Assembly (NCBI GenBank): GCA_033763695.1
Contig: JANRKB010000043.1
Location: forward strand, 1 to 64,000
Source of the DNA: JANRKB01 sp033763695
GTDB taxonomy: Bacteria > Planctomycetota > Phycisphaerae > Phycisphaerales > UBA1924
Reading direction: 5' to 3'
Length of the DNA: 64,000 nucleotides
Below the pieces are notes generated by a model that was not told the DNA's origin, searched no databases, and saw only the letters and a list, made by a program, of their open reading frames with translations. Of the stretch, positions 35,394-42,270 are shown in pieces; position 1 is the first letter of the stretch, and each line of letters begins with the position of its first letter. The translations under genes and the position numbers were made by a program.

Positions 35394-35774
35394 CTAGCGA
35401 GTCTCGCGGGACGCCTGCACCGCCTCAAGACTTCGAATCAGTGCCTGCAAGACACGGTCAGTTTCATCAACAAGGTCAGTCGGGATGGCATCGGATGGAA
35501 GCATCGACAGATCAACGGAGAGACGGAGTTGCGTTCGCAGTTCGAAGAGAGAGCCTCGCGCGACGCGACGAAACCGGAGCAGCTCGGTCGTCGATTCACG
35601 GCCAAATCCCTCGGCGATGTTCGAGGGCACGGACACGGCGGCACGTCGAATCTGAGACTGCAAGCCGAACCGCTCTGAATAAGGAAGCGAGGCGCTGACC
35701 TTGTAGATGACCCGGGCGAGTTCCATAGCCCGTTGCCATGCGATCAGGTCCTCAACTCGCTTCACGTTTGCCAC
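35394..35774 (-). CDS. Four-helix-bundle / S23 ribosomal intervening-sequence-type protein
   Basis: A 126-residue protein of the S23 / four-helix-bundle family (relatives are encoded in 23S rRNA intervening sequences, and bAvd of retroelements has the same fold). Marks are VEDLIAWQRAMELARVIYKVS, ERFGLQSQIRRAAVSVPSNIAEGFGR and a third helix RFRRVARGSLFELRTQL. Family length is normal. Start is GTG at 35774, with AAAGGCC upstream. It is co-directional with and inserted between accB and accC. Biochemical function is unknown; nucleic-acid binding is inferred from the family. Its codon use does not differ obviously from its neighbours. Confidence 0.93.
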   Translation of the reverse strand: MANVKRVEDLIAWQRAMELARVIYKVSASLPYSERFGLQSQIRRAAVSVPSNIAEGFGRESTTELLRFRRVARGSLFELRTQLRLSVDLSMLPSDAIPTDLVDETDRVLQALIRSLEAVQASRETR

Positions 35775-35790
35775 GCGCGGACCGGCCTTT

Positions 35791-35830
35791 CACACTCCGT
35801 CTCTGCGTCTCTCCGTCTCTACGTCTCTTT
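35791..35830 (-). repeat. Right inverted arm, overlapping the accB stop
   Basis: On the minus strand it reads AAAGAGACG, then AGAGACGG, AGAGACGC, AGAGACGG units. It starts inside the accB TAA stop (35829-35831) and ends 16 bp before the four-helix-bundle start codon. Confidence 0.92.
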
Positions 35831-36323
35831 AGGGTCTGACGAGGAACAACTTCTGCCCAAACTCGACCGCTTCGCCGTTCTTCACCAGCACGCGTTCGAT
35901 CTTGCCAGCCTTCTCGGCCTTGATCTCGTTGAAGACCTTCATCGCCTCGATCAGGCAGACGACCGTGCTGGGCGTCACCGTCGCGCCGACCGACGCGAAC
36001 GGCGGACTGTCGGGGTTGGCCGCCGAATAGAACGTGCCGACCATCGGGCTCTCGATCGCGATCAGCCCCGCGTCGCTGGCCGGAGCCGCCGCAGGCGCTG
36101 CCGCCCCACCGCCAGCGGCCGGAGCGGGTGCCGCGGCCGGCGCCGGGGCAGCCATCTGCATCGGGGCGGCGTACTGCATCGGCGCGGCATGCACCACCGG
36201 CGCCATCGTCTTGCTGGCACGCTTGATCGTCACCTGCTGCTTCTCGTCGTGCAGGTCCAGTTCGGTCAGGTCGTTGTCGACCATCAGTTGCACGAGTTGC
36301 TTGAGGTTGTTGGCTTCAATCAT
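35829..36323 (-). CDS. accB: Biotin carboxyl carrier protein of acetyl-CoA carboxylase
   Basis: A 164-residue carrier. The N-terminal dimer region (NLKQLVQLMVDNDLTELDL) leads to an Ala/Pro/Met linker (about 50-85) and the C-terminal biotinyl domain (APMVGTFYSAANPD-like SPMVGTFYSAANPDSPPF, biotin lysine in IEAMKVFNEI, then GKIERVLVKNGEAVEFGQ). ATG at 36323 with GAGGATC upstream; the longer frame to 36482 is not supported. Part of an M24 peptidase-accB-accC operon, like the peptidase-(efp)-accB-accC order of Gram-positives. Confidence 0.95.
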   Translation of the reverse strand: MIEANNLKQLVQLMVDNDLTELDLHDEKQQVTIKRASKTMAPVVHAAPMQYAAPMQMAAPAPAAAPAPAAGGGAAAPAAAPASDAGLIAIESPMVGTFYSAANPDSPPFASVGATVTPSTVVCLIEAMKVFNEIKAEKAGKIERVLVKNGEAVEFGQKLFLVRP

Positions 36324-36483
36324 GGCTGATCCTCTTCGCGTTCGCCGGCGGCACAACGTCTCGATCTCGGTCGCGGACGGGTCTCCGGTGCCCGCCCCAC
36401 CACTGCCGTCCACGCCGCGAAACACTGCACAAATCCCCACGCCCGGCCCGGAGAAAGCACGCCGGAACGCACACAAACACACG

Positions 36484-37719
36484 CTACCCCAGCGTGCTCC
36501 ATTCCAGACTCTTGGGCAGGGAACACAAGTTCTCGCTGCCGCTCTCGGTAATCAGAAAGTCGTCTTCGATACGCACGCCACCGACGCCCGGCAGATAAAT
36601 GCCCGGCTCGATCGTCACGACGTTGCCCGCCTGCAAGCGTGAGCCCGCGAGCATGTGGGTCAGCCGCGGATCCTCGTGCCCGTTCATCCCCAGGCCGTGC
36701 CCGAGGCCGTGCCCGAAGTACTCGCCGTAGCCCGCCTGCGCGATGTGCTCGCGCGCGATCTTGTCGATGTCGCTGCTGTTCTTGCCCGGCGCAAGCGCGG
36801 CGGCGGCCTTCTCATGGGCCTCCAGCACGATCTCGTAGATCTCGCGGATCTTCTTGGGCCACTTGCCCAGCGCGAACGTGCGCGTCATGTCGCCGTGATA
36901 GCCCTTGTACACCGCGCCCCAGTCGATCAGCAGGGCCTGATTCGCCGCGGTCTTCACGGCCTGCGGGCGATAGTGCGGCAGACTGCCGTTGGCCCGTGCG
37001 GCGACGATCGTTTCAAAGCCCGGCTTGCTGCTACCGCGCGACTTCATCTCGCTCTCAAGGCGTGCCGCGATCTCCATCTCGCTCTGGCCGGCCTCGATCG
37101 TCGGCAGTACCGCCATCAGCGCGGCTTCCTGGATCTGAATCGCCTTGCGGATCAGCGTGATCTCGTGCTGGTCCTTCACCGCGCGCATCCGCGCGATGAC
37201 ACCGACCGTGCTCGCCACCTTCTTGGGGCCGACACGTTTGGCGAGCGCGTCGCGCTCCGCGACGGTCATGTGCTCGGCCTGCACACCGACCCGCTCCACG
37301 TCGTCGCCGTAGTCGGCAAGTTGCTGCGCCACGGCTTCGCCCATGCTGCGCTGGCGCATGACGACCTGGCAGAGCGCGGCGATCGGCTCAAGCTCTTCCT
37401 TGTAGCGGAAGTCCGAGATGATCGCGGGGTTTCCGCCGCCGGTTGCCAGCAACAGATACGAGTCGCCGCCGAGGAAGCCGGTCAGATAACCCACGTCGAT
37501 CGGGTTGGAGATCAGGATGTGGCTGAGCGATGCCTCGCGAGCCGCGGCGGCCAAACGACGCAGGCGATTGCCGAAGATCTCGGCGGGCTTTGCCTCGCCC
37601 GGTCCGCCGCGCGATTTGCCAGTGCTCTTGGGCGAGCCCTTCTCGGGCTTGCTCTCGGGGCGCGCCGTCGCGTTGGAAGGACGGGCAGCAGACTTCTTGG
37701 GGGCGGCAGCGCTGGGCAT
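36484..37719 (-). CDS. M24-family aminopeptidase (Xaa-Pro peptidase-like)
   Basis: A 411-residue metallopeptidase of the pita-bread fold. Metal ligands are visible in order: LIDWGAVYKGYHGDMTRTF (two Asp), GHGLGHGLGMNGHEDP (His), VTIEPGIYLPG (Glu) and VRIEDDFLIT (Glu). Residues 1-45 are a low-complexity Ser/Lys/Pro/Ala tail, then the creatinase-like N-domain begins (FGNRLRRLAAAAREASLSHILI). ATG at 37719. First gene of the accB/accC operon; the accB start is 160 bp downstream of its stop. Substrate preference for Xaa-Pro is inferred from the family. Confidence 0.9.
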   Translation of the reverse strand: MPSAAAPKKSAARPSNATARPESKPEKGSPKSTGKSRGGPGEAKPAEIFGNRLRRLAAAAREASLSHILISNPIDVGYLTGFLGGDSYLLLATGGGNPAIISDFRYKEELEPIAALCQVVMRQRSMGEAVAQQLADYGDDVERVGVQAEHMTVAERDALAKRVGPKKVASTVGVIARMRAVKDQHEITLIRKAIQIQEAALMAVLPTIEAGQSEMEIAARLESEMKSRGSSKPGFETIVAARANGSLPHYRPQAVKTAANQALLIDWGAVYKGYHGDMTRTFALGKWPKKIREIYEIVLEAHEKAAAALAPGKNSSDIDKIAREHIAQAGYGEYFGHGLGHGLGMNGHEDPRLTHMLAGSRLQAGNVVTIEPGIYLPGVGGVRIEDDFLITESGSENLCSLPKSLEWSTLG

Positions 37720-38069
37720 GGACCCACATGATACGCGCCGCCGCTGAACCAAGCCCAAATCGCGCGACGTTCCCCTGACAACCCTTTTCTCATACTCGCA
37801 CGCCGCCCGAACTGCGAACAGCCCATTCGGAGGCTGGTGTCGGTCTTGCGCCCCCGCGCAGACGTCCGCAAGCCGCGCCGCCACGCCCTGCTGAGTTCGG
37901 TGTGTGCCGCCTGCGCCGTCGCAATCGTCATCGCCGCGCGTTATTTGCATCGACGCCGGTCGTGGCACGGGTGCATGCCCGGATCGTGTGGCAGGGTGAA
38001 GGTGACGCAACCGCTCATGTGAAGCCGTGGCGATCAACGTTCCCCAGATCACGAAAGAGAGACCGAGAA
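37720..38069. other. 350-bp divergent spacer
   Basis: Between the M24 peptidase gene (minus) and the first PEP-CTERM gene (plus). It should contain both promoters. An in-frame open stretch runs upstream of the PEP-CTERM start from 37902, but signal peptide and ribosome site place the true start at 38070. No repeat or strong promoter was identified. Confidence 0.5.
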
Positions 38070-38714
38070 ATGAAGACCGCCCTGCTCAGCACCCTTGCCC
38101 TGCTCGCGATCGCGGGCTCGACCCAGGCCGCCGTCGTCGGCGTTGCCGGTGACGCCCAGCTCATCGCGGCCCCTGCCGACGCCCGCATCAACCAGCTGAC
38201 GGACAACGACTGGGTCCGCGTGTGGAACGAGCGTCAGAACGTGACGCTCGAGAATGCTCTGCGCGTCGATGCCTTCGCCCCGGGCACCTATGACGGTGCA
38301 GGCGACCTGGGCGTGTTCAACATCGCCGCGGGCACCACGGTCAACAGCCACTACATCCACTTTGACTCGCCCGGCAGCACCCGTGCCAACGCTCAGGGCG
38401 CGGTGACATTCGACGGTGTCATCCTCGGCGTCATCTGCGTCGGCGACGGCAACGCCACGGCCAAGACGCTTGACAACAGCGATTTCCTCGGCGCTCCGAC
38501 GCTTTACTCGAACAACGTCAACAGCCGCGGGCTTGAACTGAGCGCCAACGGCGATCGCTTCACGATCTCCAACGACGGCCTTTCGATCCGCTTCAACTTC
38601 GCCATCAGCAGCCCCGGCGATTACATGCGTGTGATCACCGCTGTTCCCACGCCCGGCTCGCTCGCGCTGATGGGCCTCGGCGGCATCGTCGCCGGCCGCC
38701 GCCGTCGCGCTTGA
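38070..38714 (+). CDS. PEP-CTERM surface protein
   Basis: A 214-residue exported protein: signal peptide (KTALLSTLALLAIAGSTQA), a beta-rich body and a C-terminal sorting tail with the motif VPTPGSLALMGLGG, a short helix and the basic end GRRRRA. PEP-CTERM proteins are handled by an exosortase, not present in this window. The body shares VWNERQNVTLENALRVDAFAPGTYD and VTFDGVILGVICVGD with the next gene, its paralogue. ATG at 38070 with AAGAGAG upstream. Confidence 0.88.
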   Translation: MKTALLSTLALLAIAGSTQAAVVGVAGDAQLIAAPADARINQLTDNDWVRVWNERQNVTLENALRVDAFAPGTYDGAGDLGVFNIAAGTTVNSHYIHFDSPGSTRANAQGAVTFDGVILGVICVGDGNATAKTLDNSDFLGAPTLYSNNVNSRGLELSANGDRFTISNDGLSIRFNFAISSPGDYMRVITAVPTPGSLALMGLGGIVAGRRRRA

Positions 38715-38788
38715 ACTGATTGAACTTCGACACCCGCCGCCTGATCGCGACGGGTGTTCTTGATCCGACAACACCAAGAGAGGATGTC

Positions 38789-39460
38789 ATGAAGACGACC
38801 AACGCCAACGGAACTGGCCTCACCCTCGCCTGCGCGCTCGCTCTGCTCGCACTCGCCACCACAGCGCACGCCGGCATCGTCGGCGTAAGCGGCAGCGTGC
38901 AGAAGATCAACGCGCCCAGCACCGTGAACGCCCTGCCTCCCGCGCCGAGCACCAACGCCACCGCAATCGCCCGCGTGTGGGAAGAGCGTCAGGACTTCCG
39001 CCTCGGCGGCGCGCTGCGTGTCGACGCCCTCGCCCCCGGCATCTACGACCACTCCAAGTCGCTCGGTGTGTGGTCGATCGATCGCTTCGAAACCGTCTCG
39101 AGCTACCTCATCCACCTCGGCGGCAACACCGCGGGCGTTGTCTCCGGCTCGGTCACCTTCAGCGGCGACATCGTCGGCATCGTCTGCGTCGGCGATGCTC
39201 CCGGCTCCGGTTCGTCGCTCGACGCAAGCGATTTCCTCTCCATCGCAACGACCTACCCCGACGGCCTCGCCACCCGCGGCGTCGAACTCTCCACCACCGG
39301 CGATCGCTTCTCGATCTCCGCCAACAAGCACACGCTGAACTTCTGGCTTGATTCGTCCGATGGCTCCGACTCGATCCGCGTAATCACAATGGTGCCCGCC
39401 CCCGGCTCGCTCGCGCTGCTCGGCCTCGTCGGCATGACAACGTCGCGCCGCCGCCGCTGA
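38789..39460 (+). CDS. PEP-CTERM surface protein, tandem paralogue
   Basis: A 223-residue protein paralogous to its upstream neighbour: RVWEERQDFRLGGALRVDALAPGIYDHSKSLGVW and VTFSGDIVGIVCVGD mirror it, and the same SxDASDFL-like and SANGDRF/STTGDRF segments recur. Signal peptide (LTLACALALLALATTAHAG) and C-terminal VPAPGSLALLGLVG with basic tail SRRRR. ATG at 38789 with GAGAGG upstream. The pair, 74 bp apart, looks like a local duplication. Function unknown. Confidence 0.88.
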   Translation: MKTTNANGTGLTLACALALLALATTAHAGIVGVSGSVQKINAPSTVNALPPAPSTNATAIARVWEERQDFRLGGALRVDALAPGIYDHSKSLGVWSIDRFETVSSYLIHLGGNTAGVVSGSVTFSGDIVGIVCVGDAPGSGSSLDASDFLSIATTYPDGLATRGVELSTTGDRFSISANKHTLNFWLDSSDGSDSIRVITMVPAPGSLALLGLVGMTTSRRRR

Positions 39461-39482
39461 GCACGTTGTCGCGACAAACAAA

Positions 39483-39511
39483 GCACCCTCGCATGATCTG
39501 TGCGAGGGTGC
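39483..39511 (+). terminator. Terminator hairpin after the PEP-CTERM pair
   Basis: Perfect 11-bp stem GCACCCTCGCA/TGCGAGGGTGC with a 7-nt loop, followed by ATTCGTTTTC. On the other strand TTTGTTTG follows, so it may also stop pckG transcription, though pckG ends 80 bp away. Confidence 0.85.
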
Positions 39512-39592
39512 ATTCGTTTTCACGTTCTGGTTCGCTGCGTGCCGCGGCTGGCTCGATGGCTTCGACGCCCGCCGCGACACGACGACGCTGCG

Positions 39593-41419
39593 TCAATCCT
39601 CGTGCGCGAGTTCCCAACGATCGGGCGAGCGCCAGAGGCGCGAGCGCAGCAGTTCACGCTCGAGCACGAACTCCTTGGGCAGACGATCGAGGAAGCGATC
39701 AAACAGTTCCTCGTGCGAACGCGCTTCCAGCGCGCCCGCGTCACGCCCCACCGACATGAGCTGATAGAACGACTCAGCGGGGAAATCGAGGCCCTTCCAC
39801 TCCAAGTCCTCATAGCGCGGCATCCAGCCCAGCGGGCTTTCCACCGCGTAGCCGCGGCCTTGCACGCGATCGACGATCCACTTCAGCACGCGTATGTTCT
39901 CGCCGAAGCCCGGCCAGATGAACTTGCCGGCGTCGTCCTTGCGGAACCAGTTGACGCGGAAGATCCGCGGCGGATTGGGCACGCGTCGTCCGACGTTCAG
40001 CCAGTGCGTGAAGTAGTCGGCCATGTTGTAGCCGCAGAACGGGAGCATCGCCATGGGGTCGCGGCGGGTGGCGGTGACGCCGATCGCCGCCGCCGTCGCT
40101 TCGGATCCCATCGTCGCGGCCAGATACACGCCGTGCGACCAGTTGAACGCCTGGAAGACCAGCGGCATGTCCTTGCTCACGCGTCCGCCGAAGACGAAGG
40201 CGCTGATCGGCACGCCGGCGGGGTTCTCCCAGTCGGGGTCGATGCTGGGGCACTGACCGGCGGGGGCGGTGAAGCGCGAGTTGGCGTGGGCGGCGGGTCG
40301 GCCGCAGCCGGGCGTCCAGTCTTCGCCCTTCCAGTCGATGAGGTGGCTCGGCGGCTCGCTGGTGAGGCCTTCCCACCACACGTCGCCATCGTCGGTCAGC
40401 GCGACGTTGGTGAAAATCGAGTTCTTGGCCATCGACAGCATCGCGTTGGGGTTGGACTTGCTGTTGGTGCCCGGCGCGACGCCGAAGAACCCGGCCTCGG
40501 GGTTGATCGCATAGAGCTTGCCGTCGGGGCCTTTCTTGATCCACGCGATGTCATCGCCGACGGTCGTCACCTTCCAGCCATCGAAGGCCTTGGGGGGCAC
40601 GATCATCGCAAGATTCGTCTTGCCGCACGCGCTGGGGAACGCCGCCGCGAGATACGACTTCTCGCCGCTGGGCGCCTGGATGCCCATGATGAGCATGTGC
40701 TCGGCGAGCCAGCCCTCGTCGCGGGCCATCACGCTGGCGATGCGCAGCGCGAGGCACTTCTTGCCCAGCAGCGCGTTGCCGCCGTATCCCGAGCCGTAGG
40801 AATAGATCTCGCGCGTCTGCGGGAAGTGAACGATGTACTTCTTGGCGATGTCGGGCTCGCACGGCCAGGCCACATCCTTCTGACCGGGATTCAACGGCGC
40901 ACCCACCGAGTGCATGCACGGGATGAACCCGCCATCGCCCAGCGCGGCCAGCACCGCATCGCCGATACGCGTCATGATGCGCATGTTGACGACGACATAG
41001 GGGCTGTCGGTGATCTGCACGCCGATCTTGGCGATCGGCGAACCGATCGGCCCCATGCTGAACGGGATCACATACATCGTGCGCCCGCGCATGCAGCCCT
41101 TGAAGACCTCGCGCATCTTGGCCCGCATCTCTTCGGGCGGCGCCCAGTTGTTGGTCGGGCCGGCGTCTTCTTTGTTGGGCGGGCAGACGAACGTCCGCTC
41201 CTCGACGCGCGCCACATCCGACGGGTGTGAGCGTGCGAGGAAGCAGTTGGGACGCTTCGCGGGGTTCAGCCGGATGAACGTCCCCGACTTCACCATCTGC
41301 TCGCACAGTTCGTTGTACTCGGCATCGCTGCCGCTGGTCCACACGACCTTGTCGGGCGCGCACACTGCCGCCATCTCATCAACCCAGTCGAGTAGCACGC
41401 GATTGGACGTCTTGGGCAT
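39593..41419 (-). CDS. pckG: Phosphoenolpyruvate carboxykinase (GTP)
   Basis: Converts oxaloacetate and GTP to phosphoenolpyruvate and CO2, the entry to gluconeogenesis. It has FIRLNPAKRPNCFLARSHPSDVARVEERTFVC, the substrate region GYGGNALLGKKCLALRI, the P-loop FPSACGKTNLAM, the metal site VGDDIAWIK and nucleotide-binding FVFGGRVS. The GTP-type is clear from these. 608 residues from ATG 41419 (AAGGAA upstream). An in-frame ATG at 41521, also with a good site (GAGGAG), would add 34 residues. Confidence 0.95.
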   Translation of the reverse strand: MPKTSNRVLLDWVDEMAAVCAPDKVVWTSGSDAEYNELCEQMVKSGTFIRLNPAKRPNCFLARSHPSDVARVEERTFVCPPNKEDAGPTNNWAPPEEMRAKMREVFKGCMRGRTMYVIPFSMGPIGSPIAKIGVQITDSPYVVVNMRIMTRIGDAVLAALGDGGFIPCMHSVGAPLNPGQKDVAWPCEPDIAKKYIVHFPQTREIYSYGSGYGGNALLGKKCLALRIASVMARDEGWLAEHMLIMGIQAPSGEKSYLAAAFPSACGKTNLAMIVPPKAFDGWKVTTVGDDIAWIKKGPDGKLYAINPEAGFFGVAPGTNSKSNPNAMLSMAKNSIFTNVALTDDGDVWWEGLTSEPPSHLIDWKGEDWTPGCGRPAAHANSRFTAPAGQCPSIDPDWENPAGVPISAFVFGGRVSKDMPLVFQAFNWSHGVYLAATMGSEATAAAIGVTATRRDPMAMLPFCGYNMADYFTHWLNVGRRVPNPPRIFRVNWFRKDDAGKFIWPGFGENIRVLKWIVDRVQGRGYAVESPLGWMPRYEDLEWKGLDFPAESFYQLMSVGRDAGALEARSHEELFDRFLDRLPKEFVLERELLRSRLWRSPDRWELAHED

Positions 41420-41863
41420 GGTCGTTCCTTTGGGAGTCTTGGGCGACACAATATCCGCTCCCGGCACTCGCTTGGCGTGCGGATCGGCAAGGGTGATCGG
41501 TGATCTGGAAGTAACGGTCATTCGAACGCTCCTCGGCCCAGAGTGGGGCCAGAAACTGGCGTCCGGCATGAACCTCGCGGCGACTGAAATGGGCCCTCAC
41601 ACGAACGCGCGGCCCTTGGAAACAGCCTCCGAAAGAACCCTCACGCCGGACGAACAGGCGTGGCGAATCGCGGAGCGGAGCGCGATGCTTCGCTCCGAAC
41701 AACTCTAGACATGTGTGTCCGCAATATCCACGAAACCGTGTTTCTGGCTTGGATTTCGCGTGTTTTGGAGTGGGAATGCCCGCCGGATTGATCGGCGCGG
41801 CCAAGGCTCGTATCGTTGGACTTGCAGAACTGTCGGCGGCGGCATGGCCGTCGGGCCGACGAT
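41420..41863. other. Spacer between pckG and tRNA-His
   Basis: 444 bp. It contains the pckG upstream region, with an alternative start at 41521, and further right the candidate tRNA promoter. Open frames here are antisense to pckG or short and unlike any protein known to me. No terminator was identified. Confidence 0.5.
41788..41816 (+). promoter_or_regulatory. Candidate sigma-70 promoter of tRNA-His
   Basis: TTGATC (41788-41793) and TATCGT (41811-41816) are spaced by 17 bp and sit about 48 bp before the tRNA. Each hexamer matches the consensus at four positions, so the call is moderate. Confidence 0.4.
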
Positions 41864-41938
41864 GGTGGTCATAGCTCAGTTGGTTAGAGCACCGGGTTGT
41901 GATCCCGGGGGTCGCGGGTTCGAGTCCCGTTGACCACC
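41864..41938 (+). tRNA. tRNA-His (GTG)
   Basis: Full cloverleaf: acceptor GTGGTCA/TGACCAC, D-arm GCTCAGTTGGTTAGAGC, anticodon stem CCGGG/CCCGG with loop TTGTGAT (anticodon GTG), and T-arm GCGGGTTCGAGTCCCGT. A G is encoded at -1 (41864), opposite the C at the discriminator position (41938), the histidine identity pair. CCA is not encoded. Confidence 0.97.
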
Positions 41939-42018
41939 CTTTCTCTCACGCGTTTGAATCTGCCGCCCCGATCGTCCCGTGCTGATTCCCGGGACAGATC
42001 CTTTGGTAGGATCAGGTC

Positions 42019-42264
42019 ATGATCGCCAGCACGATTCGCGAACGATTGGCGCGCGACCCGTTCGAGCCGTTTCTGATTCGCTCAAGCAGTGGTCGTGGCT
42101 TCTTGGTTGCAAGCCCAGAACTTGCAGTGCTGATGAAGACAGAAGTCTTCATCGCCGAACCCAACTCGGATCGCTGGGCCCAGATTCCATACCTGCATGT
42201 CTCAGGTGTCGAGAGTGCGCCACGCCGCTCGACGTCTGCTCGCCGCAAGCGTCGCTCCGCCTGA
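42019..42264 (+). CDS. Small conserved planctomycete protein of unknown function
   Basis: An 81-residue protein: IRERLARDPFEPFLIRSSSGRGFLVASPELAVLMKTEVFIA and then WAQIPYLHVSGVES. From memory, planctomycete genomes carry many short proteins with this 'DPFEPFxIxxSSG...xPE.A.L.KT..FI' pattern, so I take it as a real gene. AGGATCAGG lies before ATG 42019. It has no membrane segment, catalytic motif or known partner. The C-terminus is Arg/Ser-rich. Confidence 0.7.
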   Translation: MIASTIRERLARDPFEPFLIRSSSGRGFLVASPELAVLMKTEVFIAEPNSDRWAQIPYLHVSGVESAPRRSTSARRKRRSA

Positions 42265-42270
42265 GCACAG

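Larger units (their letters stand above)
35324..35830. mobile_element. 507-bp insertion-like unit: inverted octamer arms around a four-helix-bundle ORF
   Basis: Two 40-bp arms (35324-35363 and 35791-35830), inverted relative to each other and identical at 35 of 40 positions, enclose one small ORF. The arms consist of AGAGACGN octamers. The right arm begins at the accB stop codon and the left arm ends 10 bp before the accC start, so removing the unit would leave accB and accC about 10 bp apart. No transposase and no convincing target duplication are seen. The design recalls the intervening sequences of 23S rRNA genes, where a stem closes over an S23 ORF. Confidence 0.65.

Noticed and set aside
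35324..35830. Classical insertion sequence or MITE
   Set aside because: No transposase; the arms are tandem octamers, not unique terminal repeats; no clear target duplication. I keep it as an insertion-like unit of unknown mechanism.
39500..41230. 576-residue plus-strand frame
   Set aside because: Antisense to pckG, which is unmistakable; composition is His/Arg/Asp-rich as expected of a shadow frame.
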